Part shown: piece after piece, positions 20,465 through 29,420 of the stretch
Position numbering within the stretch: position 1 is the first letter of the stretch
How the letters are laid out: every line of letters begins with the position of its first letter
Made by a program: the position numbers and the translations under genes
Notes under the pieces: model-generated
What the model was told of the DNA's origin: nothing
Databases searched by the model: none
Seen by the model: only the letters and a program-made list of their open reading frames with translations
NCBI RefSeq assembly: GCF_035187685.1
Contig: NZ_CP131022.1
Location: forward strand, 124,001-188,000
Reading direction: 5' to 3'
Source of the DNA: Phytoplasma sp035187685
Lineage (GTDB): Bacteria > Bacillota_I > Bacilli_A > Acholeplasmatales > Acholeplasmataceae
Length of the DNA stretch: 64,000 nucleotides

Positions 20465-20560
20465 AAATATAAAAATTAAAATTATTAATTTTTATATTTT
20501 TTTATAATTTTTCAAACAAATTTTAAAAATAACATTATATATAATTATTTTAACTGTAAA
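20465..20560 (-). promoter_or_regulatory. Putative promoter and leader hairpin of the ychF operon
   Basis: On the minus strand, TTTACA (20560-20555) and TATAAT (20539-20534) are spaced by 15 bases. Between them and the GTG start lies a 13-bp perfect inverted repeat (20465-20477 with 20487-20499). The 197-base gap after ftsH gives room for independent transcription. High A+T makes chance matches common. Confidence 0.35.
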
Positions 20561-20637
20561 AAAATTTTTTTCATTATTTTTATAAAACGATTTCATTTTA
20601 TCAAGATATTTTGTTGCAATTTTATATATTTTTAAAT

Positions 20638-22413
20638 TTAAACTAAATTTTGAATCTCTTCTTTACGGAGAGTTTCTTTTTCTAATAATAAATTAGTTAT
20701 TTTATCTAATAAAATTTTATTTTCTTTAATAATAATTCTTGCTTCTGTAATACATTCATCTATTATTTTTTGAATTTCTATTATATTAAATTGTTGTTTA
20801 GGTGAATATGTATTAGTTAAAATATTCAAAGATTTTGTTTCGTATTTGATAACCATTTTGGTAGCGATTTGATTGGCGGCTTTAAAATCTTCATAAGCAC
20901 CATTAGAGATATCATTAAAAATTAATTCTTCAGCTATTCTTCCACCTAATAAATAAATAATATTAGCGATCGTTTTGTTTTTAGAAGAAAAGAAAATTTC
21001 TTTTTCAGGAAACATTAAATTATAACTACCAACGTTGTTTCTGGGGATAATAGTTACTTTTTGTACTTTAGGGGCGTATTTTAATTTTAAACTAATAACG
21101 GCGTGTCCTGCTTCGTGATAAGCTATCATTTTCTTTTCTTTTTCGTTATATTTTTTTGATTTTTTAGATGGCCCCATTAATACTCTATCCACGGCTTCAT
21201 ATAATTCTTCCTGAGTAATTACATCTTTTTTATTACGAATAGTTAAGATAGAAGCTTCATTTAAAATAGAAGCTAATTCAGCTCCACTCATGCCAGGAGT
21301 TTGTTTCGCTAATTGATTAAAATCAATATCATGAGATATTTTTTTATTTCGAGCATGGACTTTTAAAATAGCTTCTCTAGCTGTGACATCAGGCAAACCA
21401 ACATTAAATTTACGATCAAATCTGCCTGGCCTTAATAAAGCTTCATCTAACATATCAGCTCTATTAGTAGCTCCGATAATGATAACACCTTTGTAAGAAT
21501 TGAAACCATCCATTTCAGTTAAAAGTTGGTTTAAAGTAGAATCTCTTTCTTTTGAACTACCAACCTCTAGTCCTCTTTTACCTCCGATAGTGTCTATCTC
21601 ATCAATAAAAATGACACAGGGAACGTGATATTTAGCTTCTTTAAACAATCCTCTCACTCTGGAAGCTCCTACACCTACATATTTTTCAACAAATTCAGAA
21701 CCTGAAACAGCAAAAAAAGGAACTTCAGCTTCTCCAGCTACCGCTTTGGCTAATAAAGTTTTACCTGTTCCCGGAGGTCCTTCTAATAAAACTCCTTTTG
21801 GGATAGAAGCGCCTATTTTTTCATATTTACGAGGATTTTTTAAAAAATCAATTAATTCTTTCATCTCTTCTTTTTCTTCTTCATTACCAGCAATATCTTT
21901 GAAGGTGAATTGTGATTTTTGAGATGAAGAAACCAAAGTTTTTTTTTTCATGTTATTATTTAATTTTAAAGAAATAAGTAGGAAAATATTGTAGCATAAA
22001 AAAATAGGATAAATAAGGCGAATTATTTTTATAAAAAAAGATAATATAGGGAATTGATTAATGAACAAAAGAAAATAATAAAATTCTTTTTTATATTCGT
22101 ATCCTTTTGGATTATATTTTTTAAATTCGTCAATTATTTGATATCCTTCGGGTTCTAATATTTTTGTTTTATACAGTATATTATTAACATCTCGAGCTTC
22201 TACTAAATAATAAACTAAATTAGTTATATCTCTACGTTCTGTATATTCAAATTTTTGAATTAATCGATTTTTAAATTTACTTTTCATTTCTTTTAATGAA
22301 ATTTCTTTTCCTTGCGGAACCCATTTAAAAATATAATTTAAAAATAGAGAAAAAATTATAATAAGTAAAATTATTTTATTTTTTTTGATAAAATGAAAAA
22401 TATTTTTGATCAT
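20638..22413 (-). CDS. ftsH: ATP-dependent zinc metalloprotease FtsH (HflB)
   Basis: 591-residue membrane protease. TM1 lies at residues 12-30. An extracytoplasmic segment leads to TM2 at about 115-150, which is longer than usual. The AAA domain has Walker A GPPGTGKT (about 212-219), Walker B VIFIDEID and the pore loop FVEKYVGVGA. The zinc site HEAGH is near residue 432 and the third ligand Asp lies in NGAYEDFKAA. All catalytic elements are present. Phytoplasmas often carry extra ftsH copies in mobile units; this one sits among housekeeping genes, so it is probably the core copy. A separate leader follows before ychF. Confidence 0.95.
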   Translation of the reverse strand: MIKNIFHFIKKNKIILLIIIFSLFLNYIFKWVPQGKEISLKEMKSKFKNRLIQKFEYTERRDITNLVYYLVEARDVNNILYKTKILEPEGYQIIDEFKKYNPKGYEYKKEFYYFLLFINQFPILSFFIKIIRLIYPIFLCYNIFLLISLKLNNNMKKKTLVSSSQKSQFTFKDIAGNEEEKEEMKELIDFLKNPRKYEKIGASIPKGVLLEGPPGTGKTLLAKAVAGEAEVPFFAVSGSEFVEKYVGVGASRVRGLFKEAKYHVPCVIFIDEIDTIGGKRGLEVGSSKERDSTLNQLLTEMDGFNSYKGVIIIGATNRADMLDEALLRPGRFDRKFNVGLPDVTAREAILKVHARNKKISHDIDFNQLAKQTPGMSGAELASILNEASILTIRNKKDVITQEELYEAVDRVLMGPSKKSKKYNEKEKKMIAYHEAGHAVISLKLKYAPKVQKVTIIPRNNVGSYNLMFPEKEIFFSSKNKTIANIIYLLGGRIAEELIFNDISNGAYEDFKAANQIATKMVIKYETKSLNILTNTYSPKQQFNIIEIQKIIDECITEARIIIKENKILLDKITNLLLEKETLRKEEIQNLV

Positions 22414-22619
22414 TTTATTTTAAAAAAAACACCCTTTCTGAACAAGATAGTTTTTATAACGTTCATCGAAAATATATTATTTTATAATAAGAAAATAAAA
22501 ACGCACAAGAAATATTTAGAAATCGATTTTTCACTAACCACTACTATTAATTATAGTATAAATATAATCCAAAATAAGCATAATATGAACAAATTAACAA
22601 AAATACAATAATTAACAAA

Positions 22620-23890
22620 CTAAATTATATTTATTAAATATTTAAATTTGTTTTATTTAAATTAATGAGGTTTATAATCGTGTAAATTGTTTCATCATTT
22701 AAAGTAAGATTTTCTTTTTGGACATTTTAAAGAATAAAGTATTCGAAATCATATTTTTTTACATCTCTTAAATTTTTTATATATGATATTTTTTTGGATA
22801 TGCAAAAAAAACATTATTTAAAATTCCGTTTTAATGGTTAAGTTTTTAAAAAGAATATAAAGTTATCGAAGATAAATATAGAAAGTAATAAAAAGAAATA
22901 ATATTTTATGACAAAATAAAAAATTCTAATTTTAAAAAAATATGATAATCTTCAACTGTTTAAAAAAATTATAATTATGAATAAACAAAAAACCCCTTAA
23001 TTTAAAAGGAGTTTTTATATAGATAAAAAAATAATTCATAAATTAATCTTTATAATTGATATATTTTATTATTATATATTAATAATAACATAAATAAATA
23101 AAAATTCAAATAAATAAAGTGTTTTTGAAAACGGAACCGATAGAACATCTCAATTTTTTCTAAAAAAATATTTTTAGAATAGTAATAAATGTTAAGGTAA
23201 GAATTATTTAAATAATTTTTAAAAAACAAAGAGAATTTAAAAATTTGAAATGAATTAATAAAATCACATTTACCTCTAGCTAAATAAGTTAGTTAATATA
23301 TTTTAAGTATTATCAGTGTGTTTTTTGTTCTTCGAATAGAAGATTTATAATCTAGAAGGAATTTATGATTAATAAAAGTCTTAAATAATTATGAAGATGT
23401 ATTTTATGATTTTGTTGCCTATTGCTATCCTAATTATTAAATCGGAAATTAAGAGAACTAATTAGAAAAAGTCATTCACCTTCAATTCCTCAAAAAACTC
23501 ATAAATCTAACAACTTTTTGAAAAGAATAAAAATACACGTTTATCATTATAAAACATACCTAATCCTTATTAATTATGGTTAAAATAAGTTAATCACGAA
23601 TTTTTTTTAAATTAAAATAAAAACAAAATTAAATCAAAATGCATTTAACGTTATAAAATTAATTTTTGAAATTTCTTATGCAATATTAATGAAAATTATA
23701 AATCTGGTTATTCTAATTATAAGAAAAAATAGCAATGAACTTAATTTATATGTAAATACTATGTAATACAAGCGAAACAAATGAAAATAATAAAAATCAA
23801 AAAATGAAAAGAGGAACCCAAAAATGAATAAAAAAGAATTAATAAAAAAAATAACGGAAAATTAATAAAACTTCTAGCTTAAAAAACTTT
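22620..23890. other. Decayed region with repeat of the 2.9-3.2 kb relic
   Basis: No intact gene. A possible terminator hairpin (about 22987-23017, aaaacccctt against aaggagtttt with one mismatch) lies in it, and the short dispersed repeat is at 23119-23150. From about 23160 to 23560 the sequence parallels 2896-3230 in order and wording, so both come from the same ancestral gene, now broken by stops. MNKKELIKKIT at 23824 is the start of another lost frame. Confidence 0.5.
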
Positions 23891-23997
23891 TTCTTATAAC
23901 ATCAACATAATAAAATTGTACAATAGTAGTAGTACATTCTTTAAAAGATAATATAATTTATTACATATTATCGGATCAAGGAAAGGATATTAAAAGA
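23890..23997 (+). promoter_or_regulatory. Cassette promoter and leader, copy C
   Basis: Third copy of the promoter/leader, with TACAAT at 23919-23924 and the aaaagataatataa block. ggaaagga (23979-23986) is the ribosome binding site before ATG 23998. Confidence 0.5.
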
Positions 23998-24575
23998 ATG
24001 AATTTTTTAAAAATTATGAAAGAAGTTATTATTTTTTTAGGTTTTGTTGTGATTTATATTACAATGGGGGGTTATTTCGAGTAAAAAAACAACAAAATAA
24101 AAATAATTCATTATCTAATTATCAACAATCATTAGAAAATAAAAGAAGAATCAAATTAACTTTCAAGAACTATATAAGAGAAATAGAGAATATCTATAAA
24201 AACAAATAACTCACGAAGAATTTTAAAAAATAATGATAAAAGTTTATTATTAAATGATGTTGCCAAATGTAGAAACAAGTGAAATTGATAAAATTAAAAA
24301 TAGTTGAAAATTGTATTTAGGTTTCTTAAATGAAAAAAACCAAATTATCAAAGAAAAACAAAAATTTGATTACTTAATCTTCAAAATAAATCTTTTTGAT
24401 CCACAAAAAGATGAAATTTAAATAGAATATCTATCTAATAATACTTTAAAATATGCCGAATACTATAAAAACTTTTATAAGAATGATATAAAGATTCCAA
24501 AAATAATACAAAGATAGCTTCTTATTTTAACTTAACTCCATTTATGAAAAATATCCTCGACCGAGGAATAAAAAC
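23998..24575 (+). pseudogene. Decayed membrane-anchored coiled-coil protein, cassette copy C
   Basis: Starts MNFLKIMKEVIIFLGF with a membrane helix, then shifts frame. The longest shifted frame reads FRVKKQQNKNNSLSNYQQ, continues LENKRRIKL, and ends IENIYKNK. It stops near 24210, with further coiled-coil wording to 24520. The terminal SSTEE and TAA at about 24570 abut the effector ribosome binding site, as in copies A and B. Confidence 0.5.
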
Positions 24576-24591
24576 AAAGGAGTTTTAATTA
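24555..24591 (+). promoter_or_regulatory. Hairpin and ribosome binding site before SVM protein 2
   Basis: cctcg-ac-cgagg (24555-24566) forms a 5-bp stem, followed by aataaaaacaaaggag and ATG 24592. Same geometry as at 1896 and 6015. Confidence 0.5.
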
Positions 24592-25476
24592 ATGGTTAAA
24601 TTAAAAAACCAATTTAAAATATTTTATTTTTATTTTATTATTTTTATAGGATTATTATTTATTTTTAATACTTATCAAGTTATGGCATTGGAACATGAAA
24701 ATATATGTAATCAAAATATGCAAATTAATAATATTTTTGTTGAAAAAGAAGAAGATATTCTCCCTTATATTATAAGGAAAAATATTTATCAAAGTTTTAG
24801 TTATTTAACTTTAGATTATCCTTGTTATAATGGTGATAATAGTAAATATGATCTTTGTTGGCGCATAAAAAACCCTCCTCATAATTTATTATTTGTTGTT
24901 TTTGATAAAGGAGAAAGATATAAAAATGATTATATTTATTCTTTAGAAGAATTGAAAACTATTGGCAATGGAGCCGAAAACGTATATATATTTTGGTTAA
25001 AAAAAAAATTAGATTTAAAAATGAAAACTAAAAATCTAAAAGATAGCATAAATAAAGAAATATTTTATCAATTAGAAATAAAATTTAAAGAAATAGAAAT
25101 AGAAAAATTAAATCTTAAGTTAAATTGGTTTAAAGAAAATAAAATAAAACTAGAAAAAGAGATAGACGAACAAACAAGTTTTTATCTTAATACAAAAAAT
25201 CATATTTTTAATTTAGAAAATTTTATAAAAGAATTAGAAGAAATTTATAAAAACATCTATTTACAAAAAAAAGAATTAAAACAAAAATTAAATTCATCTT
25301 ATTTAGAATTAAAAGAAGAAAAAGAAAAATATTTAAAACTGGAAAATATTTTAGAACAAAATAAAATAGAATCTTTAAAACAACAAAATAATATAAACCA
25401 ATTGACACAAGAATTAAATCAAAAAACGACTACTTGTGTGGGTATTTTTAATTCATTATATAAAAAAATATTTTAA
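24592..25476 (+). CDS. SVM-type secreted protein 2, globular head plus long coiled coil
   Basis: 294 residues beginning with an SVM signal peptide (MVKLKNQFKIFYFYFIIF..., cleavage after VMA, residue 32). The mature protein has a 100-residue N-terminal part with three Cys and the module EEDILPYI ... RIKNPPHNLLFVVF. A Lys/Glu-rich coiled coil follows from about residue 140 to 285, and the protein ends IFNSLYKKIF. The N-terminal module resembles the decayed protein at 239-639. The length is greater than for most described SVM effectors. It would be exported by Sec and may act in the host or stay at the surface; no function can be named. Confidence 0.75.
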   Translation: MVKLKNQFKIFYFYFIIFIGLLFIFNTYQVMALEHENICNQNMQINNIFVEKEEDILPYIIRKNIYQSFSYLTLDYPCYNGDNSKYDLCWRIKNPPHNLLFVVFDKGERYKNDYIYSLEELKTIGNGAENVYIFWLKKKLDLKMKTKNLKDSINKEIFYQLEIKFKEIEIEKLNLKLNWFKENKIKLEKEIDEQTSFYLNTKNHIFNLENFIKELEEIYKNIYLQKKELKQKLNSSYLELKEEKEKYLKLENILEQNKIESLKQQNNINQLTQELNQKTTTCVGIFNSLYKKIF

Positions 25477-25513
25477 TTTAATTATTAAAAAATTGTAATA
25501 TTAGCTACTTTAT

Positions 25514-25584
25514 CCCCTTCAAGACTTCTTACGAAATCAACACCCCTTGGTTGAAGGGAATAAAAAACAAAGGAGTTTTAATTA
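25514..25584 (+). promoter_or_regulatory. Inverted repeat and ribosome binding site before SVM protein 3
   Basis: cccttcaa (25515-25522) pairs perfectly with ttgaaggg (25551-25558). Alternatively ccctt (25544-25548) pairs with aaggg (25554-25558). aataaaaaacaaaggag follows, with ATG 25585. The loop shares ttacgaaatca (25529-25539) with the leader of effector 1 (tacgaaatca, 1890-1899). The coiled-coil gene is absent here, so this element persists alone. Confidence 0.5.
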
Positions 25585-25893
25585 ATGTTTAAATTTAAAA
25601 AACAATTTAAAATAATTTATTTTTATTTCATTATTTTTATAGGATTATTATTTATTTTTAATAATAATCAACTAATTGCGATGCAAAACATTCAAAATAA
25701 ACTAAAAATTGATCTTGATATTGCAGAAGAAGCTGTAGACAAATTAATCCAAAGCACTGAATATTTTAATAAAAAAGGAATGCAAATTAATTTAAATAAA
25801 ATAACAAAACTATTATCTAAGGACGACAAAAGAAAACAAAAAACTGTAGATGAATATATAAATTCCAAAAATAATAAAAAAGCAAAAAAATAA
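25585..25893 (+). CDS. SVM-type secreted effector candidate 3 (small, basic)
   Basis: 102 residues: SVM signal peptide of 32 residues ending QLIA, then a 70-residue mature protein that is helical and strongly basic at its end (KNNKKAKK). The size matches classical SVM effectors such as SAP11- or TENGU-sized proteins, but I see no motif assigning it to one. The basic tail could serve nuclear import, by inference only. The signal peptide is nearly identical to that of protein 2, 109 bases upstream, suggesting tandem duplication of the leader with a different mature part. Confidence 0.78.
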   Translation: MFKFKKQFKIIYFYFIIFIGLLFIFNNNQLIAMQNIQNKLKIDLDIAEEAVDKLIQSTEYFNKKGMQINLNKITKLLSKDDKRKQKTVDEYINSKNNKKAKK

Positions 25894-25926
25894 ATAAATT
25901 AAATATATTATCATATTTAGACTTTT

Positions 25927-25946
25927 TAAAAGGTCTTTTTTTATAA
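25927..25946 (+). terminator. Terminator after SVM protein 3
   Basis: Imperfect stem of the AGAC/GGTCT type followed by seven T, about 30 bases after the stop, then the short dispersed repeat (25950-25980). Confidence 0.65.
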
Positions 25947-26189
25947 ATGGAACGTTCTTAAAAACTGAACCGATAGAAAGTCACAATTTTTTCTAAAAAT
26001 AATTTTTAGAAATCGAAATTGTTTATTAATTATTTTTTTTAATAATATAAAAAATAATTTTATTTAACAATTATTTTTTTTAAGCTCATAAAAGGTTTTT
26101 TTTGAAAAGAATTTAAAAAAATTTGTAAATTTGAGTTTGACAAAGTTTTAAATTAATTTAATAATTAAAACAAAAAAAAGAAAAAAACT

Positions 26190-26458
26190 TTAAAAGTATA
26201 GTATAAAGTTAATATTTTTGTCGTAATATTTATCTTTTTTATATTCTTGAATTGTTTTTACTGTTTCACCATCTCGATCAAAATAAGTGACTTTGATTAA
26301 TTTTTCTTTGTCATCATATTCATCAATACAACAAATATTTTGTGAATAATTGGTAAAACAATGCCTTTTAAACAAACCACCGTAATCCCAAGGTTGATCA
26401 AAAAAATAATTACTTTCTTTTTGTTGCCATTAGGATATTTTTCAGTACGCATTCTCAT
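26190..26458 (-). pseudogene. DUF2963-like protein relic, one frameshift
   Basis: ATG 26458 has a good upstream gggag and encodes MRMRTEKYPNGNKKK. A single-base slip in the A-rich codons then moves the frame. In the corrected frame it continues ESNYFFDQPWDYGG and CIDEYDDKEKLIKVTYFDRD, then GETVKTIQEY, and ends at TAA 26190. The repeated Y-(D/P)-(D/N)-G-x-x-(K/V) pattern is that of DUF2963 proteins, common in phytoplasma mobile units. The original was about 90 residues; function unknown. Confidence 0.55.
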
Positions 26459-26497
26459 ATTCGTTACTCCCTTTTTTGTGTAAATCCTTTTACACAC

Positions 26498-26543
26498 AAA
26501 CTAAATTAAAAAGGAAAATATTCAAACCTTTTTAATTTAGTTT
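26498..26543. repeat. Perfect 17-bp inverted repeat
   Basis: aaactaaattaaaaagg (26498-26514) is exactly complementary to 26527-26543, with a 12-base loop. A second hairpin (gtgtaaa/tttacac, 26478-26495) adjoins it. Both lie in the leader of the DUF2963-like relic. They could be an operator, an attenuator or the end of a lost gene. Confidence 0.6.
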
Positions 26544-26604
26544 CTATTTAAAAAAATTTTTTTAACTAAATTATTTTTTAAAAATAATTTCCGGCAAAAG
26601 AAAA

Positions 26605-26644
26605 AAGTCAAACTGTTTATTTTTTTTAATAAACAATTTGACTT
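26605..26644. repeat. 17-bp inverted repeat with one mismatch
   Basis: aagtcaaactgtttatt pairs with aataaacaatttgactt across a T-rich loop. It may be the terminator of the intron-like relic that follows on the minus strand, or of an eroded gene. Confidence 0.55.
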
Positions 26645-26960
26645 AATTAGTGACTTCATGGTGGTTCAGTTTTTTGGAACTTCAATATCTTTAATATGCA
26701 TCTAATCTGAAGGATTTCATTAACTTGCCTTCCTTAAGTTATTAAATTACTATTTTATTTCTATTAGGACTGTCTTAGGTTTTTTCCATGATAATCTTGA
26801 ACTTGTGCGATAACTTCTTGACTAGTTACTTCGTCTCATTTCGCTTTTATGACTGCTGTAATCTCATATTCTTTCGTTTATGAAACCGTCGGAGTTTCCT
26901 CTTTTTATATGTTCTATGGCATTATCAGCCATGTTAATTGGTTAAATTACTGTATTATAC
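26640..26960 (-). mobile_element. Group II intron domain I relic
   Basis: The minus strand from about 26905 to 26790 parallels the intron in the AAA gene (52182 to 52075): ggtttc, aacgaaagaat, gattacagc, ataaaagc and gaagt occur in the same order and spacing. This stretch is domain I-like. No domain V was found nearby, so the element is a 5' fragment. It appears to be a second, more eroded copy of the same intron family. Confidence 0.5.
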
Positions 26961-27380
26961 GGTATCTTTTCGATCTTTTGTGAATATATTAATGTTTTGA
27001 TTCAATAAATTAAATTTTTTTTCTATAATTATATTTTTTATTTTGATAAATTATTATATAGAAAAAGAATTTAAAATTTGATTTTATTGAATAAAATTTT
27101 TTTGATTTGAATATATTTTAAGTTTTTAAAATTGTATTTTAAATTTGACTTTTAATAATTAAAATGTTTAAATTTAATTAAACAAATTTATATTTATTGC
27201 GTCTCTAATTATTATCTGGCAATAAATCTGACAATAACTAAATTTTTATTAATATAATAGTCAAATATAATTTGTTAAAAACAATTAAAAGATTTTTGAT
27301 TTATATTTTATATTTTTTTAATTTTAAATTTTTTATTTGTTTATTCATTTTATTCTTTTTATCGAATAATAAAGTGTATG
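26961..27380. other. AT-rich gap without recognisable content
   Basis: Very low complexity A/T sequence with no frame, no clear hairpin and no repeat that I can support. Confidence 0.5.
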
Positions 27381-27389
27381 GTTATTATT

Positions 27390-28380
27390 TATAGTGAAGG
27401 CGTCCTAAGAATTTCTAGATATAATGAATTTAGGGAAAGAGAAATTAAAGAGGCACAGAATATTATTAATGCGGCGTTAGATCACATAATTCTAATGAAG
27501 AAGATGTTTTAAATTATATTAAAGAAGATATTAATCCTTCTTGTTCAAGTTATGTTTCTTCAACTTCTTCTTGTAACAAAGAAAAAAACAGGTAGTTTAT
27601 GTCGGTATATTAAAGATTCTGATGACGGTTTATTAGCATTTGATTTTTGATATGGCGGAACAAAAGAAAAGGTAGAGATGAAAATTACGATTTTATAGAT
27701 TTAAGATGTTAGGTAACGGTTCTCTACATATGTATTGTTTCTGGAAATTCATTATTGATAAAAACCTTGCTATTGAAAATGATTTGTTTAAAGTAAAAAA
27801 ATTCTTGGAATGATAATATTGTTTTTGAATTGATTAAATCCAATTTATTAAAAAAATTTACTATACCAGGTATATTATAATAAAAATTGCTGAAAAAGTG
27901 AGTGATAAAGTCATTAAAATAATATATCTGGTGGAAATTTTGTTATTTCGGTTATTTTAAGTTATTCTGGCGGTAAATTAACTGATTTTATTGTAAATTT
28001 TTTAAATTCAAATAACGCCCCGAAACAGCTAGCAAAATTATAAGTCAAGTTGAAGATATTTTTTATGGGAACGGATCTGATGTAGTAGATGATGTCCCAT
28101 TTTAGTTAGAAATGTAGCTCATGCAGAGTTAGAAGGTTTTAAACTTTTGGAAAAGTAATTAGTATATCCTACCAATATTTTAAATACTGTTAAAAAAATT
28201 TAAAAAAAAGAAGATTTTAAATCTGTCGAAAATCTACTTAATGTAGTTGAAAACACTGGTAAAGTGATTTATAATATTGGAGATGTAACTAAAAATACCA
28301 CTGTTAATACTTTAAAAGATTTTGGTTATGGTGTTTATATGATACTTTTTATAAATTATTTAATTAATTAAAAAAATTTT
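27390..28380 (+). pseudogene. Large decayed gene of unknown function
   Basis: Plus-strand pieces in alternating frames read SEGVLRISRYNEFREREIKE, then NEEDVLNYIKEDINPSCSSY, RNVAHAELEGFKLLEK, and SVENLLNVVENTGKVIYNIG followed by DVTKNTTVNTLKDFGYGVY. Together they suggest one protein of over 300 residues, broken by at least six frameshifts or stops. I do not recognise the family. The ribosome binding site of the next gene follows directly. Confidence 0.45.
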
Positions 28381-28404
28381 AATTATAAAAAGAGGTGTTA
28401 AAAT

Positions 28405-28998
28405 ATGAGAATATCAAAAAAAATAAAATTAATAATTTTTTCATTAATATTAATATTTTCTTTTTTTGCTTTTATTTATTTATATGTTATATCCGAAGAA
28501 ACAAAATTAGAAAAAAATATAATTTTATTAATTATTTTAGAGTTATTTGTAACTATACCTTTTTTGTTTTTTTTATTAGGTTTTGGATTTTTTTATATTT
28601 CGTTTAAAATTGTTAAAGGAAGAACTTTTATTTATAAAGACTGTTCAAAAGCCAAAATTTTAGACAATATTGATATTGATAAAACTTATCATAATAGAAT
28701 TTTTATAATTCCAATGCGTTTGTTTGAATGGATTTTTATAATTATTGCAATTATTAGTTTATTTATCCCTCATCCAATTATCAAATGGTGTATATTCATT
28801 CCTAGTATTATTCGTTCATTGTACTATATTTTTCATTTTTTTTTTTTTTGTTTTAATGAAATTTGGTGGATTTATTATGTAAAATTTTTGCGATGGATCG
28901 GCATTTCTTATTTTGAAACAGATTTAAATCAAACTATTAATCAATTTTTAATACAAAAAACTAACAAAAACAAACTAAATAGTAATTTTATTAAATAG
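28405..28998 (+). CDS. Small multi-pass membrane protein, unknown function
   Basis: 197 residues with four hydrophobic segments (about 8-28, 38-65, 105-130 and 130-152), Phe/Ile-rich, and a hydrophilic Asn/Lys-rich tail. aaagaggtg (28388-28396) gives a proper ribosome binding site for ATG 28405. It is the only intact frame between the effectors and the helicase gene. The preceding decayed gene and the following relic, which also encodes membrane helices, suggest a former operon. No family recognised. Confidence 0.55.
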   Translation: MRISKKIKLIIFSLILIFSFFAFIYLYVISEETKLEKNIILLIILELFVTIPFLFFLLGFGFFYISFKIVKGRTFIYKDCSKAKILDNIDIDKTYHNRIFIIPMRLFEWIFIIIAIISLFIPHPIIKWCIFIPSIIRSLYYIFHFFFFCFNEIWWIYYVKFLRWIGISYFETDLNQTINQFLIQKTNKNKLNSNFIK

Positions 28999-29420
28999 TA
29001 ATCTTATTCAAAACTCTAAAACATTAAATACAATTTATTTAAACAAAATCGGCCAAATTAGTTTATATTATATCATAATCACTCTTGTTGCTTTATTTTT
29101 TTTAATAATAGCTTCTTATTGTCATTTTGGTCAAAATTTATCTTTAAGTGATTTTGGGTTTTGGTATGTATTTTATTTTGGGGTTCTATTTATGTTATTT
29201 TTAATTATTTATTTTTTGTTCAAGAGAAAAAATATTTGCGATATTTTTCTAATAAAAACAATATTATTTCTCATGAATAAAAAAATCAAGATACAGAAAA
29301 TAACAAAATTAATTTTCTTAATTTAGAAAAAGCAAATAATTATAAAAAGTTAAAACATAATATAGAAACAAATAAATTAGAAAATATAAATTATTTAGAA
29401 TTAAAATTAAAAAATTAATA
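28990..29420 (+). pseudogene. Membrane protein relic
   Basis: A frame from about 28985 to 29323 reads KTLNTIYLNKIGQISLYYII and then two membrane helices (TLVALFFLIIASY and YVFYFGVLFMLFLIIYF), but has no start codon. It could be a frameshifted continuation of the preceding protein. A further Lys/Glu/Asn-rich piece (LEKANNYKKLKHNIETNKLE) follows in another frame. Confidence 0.4.

Noticed and set aside
22393..22611. 72-residue plus-strand frame upstream of ftsH
   Set aside because: It overlaps the ftsH start and leader, has no ribosome binding site and no motif.
26780..26905. Protein-coding relic (reading such as DEVTSQEVIAQVQDYHG on the minus strand)
   Set aside because: The same nucleotides recur in the AAA-gene intron with frame-breaking differences, so conserved RNA structure explains them better than coding.
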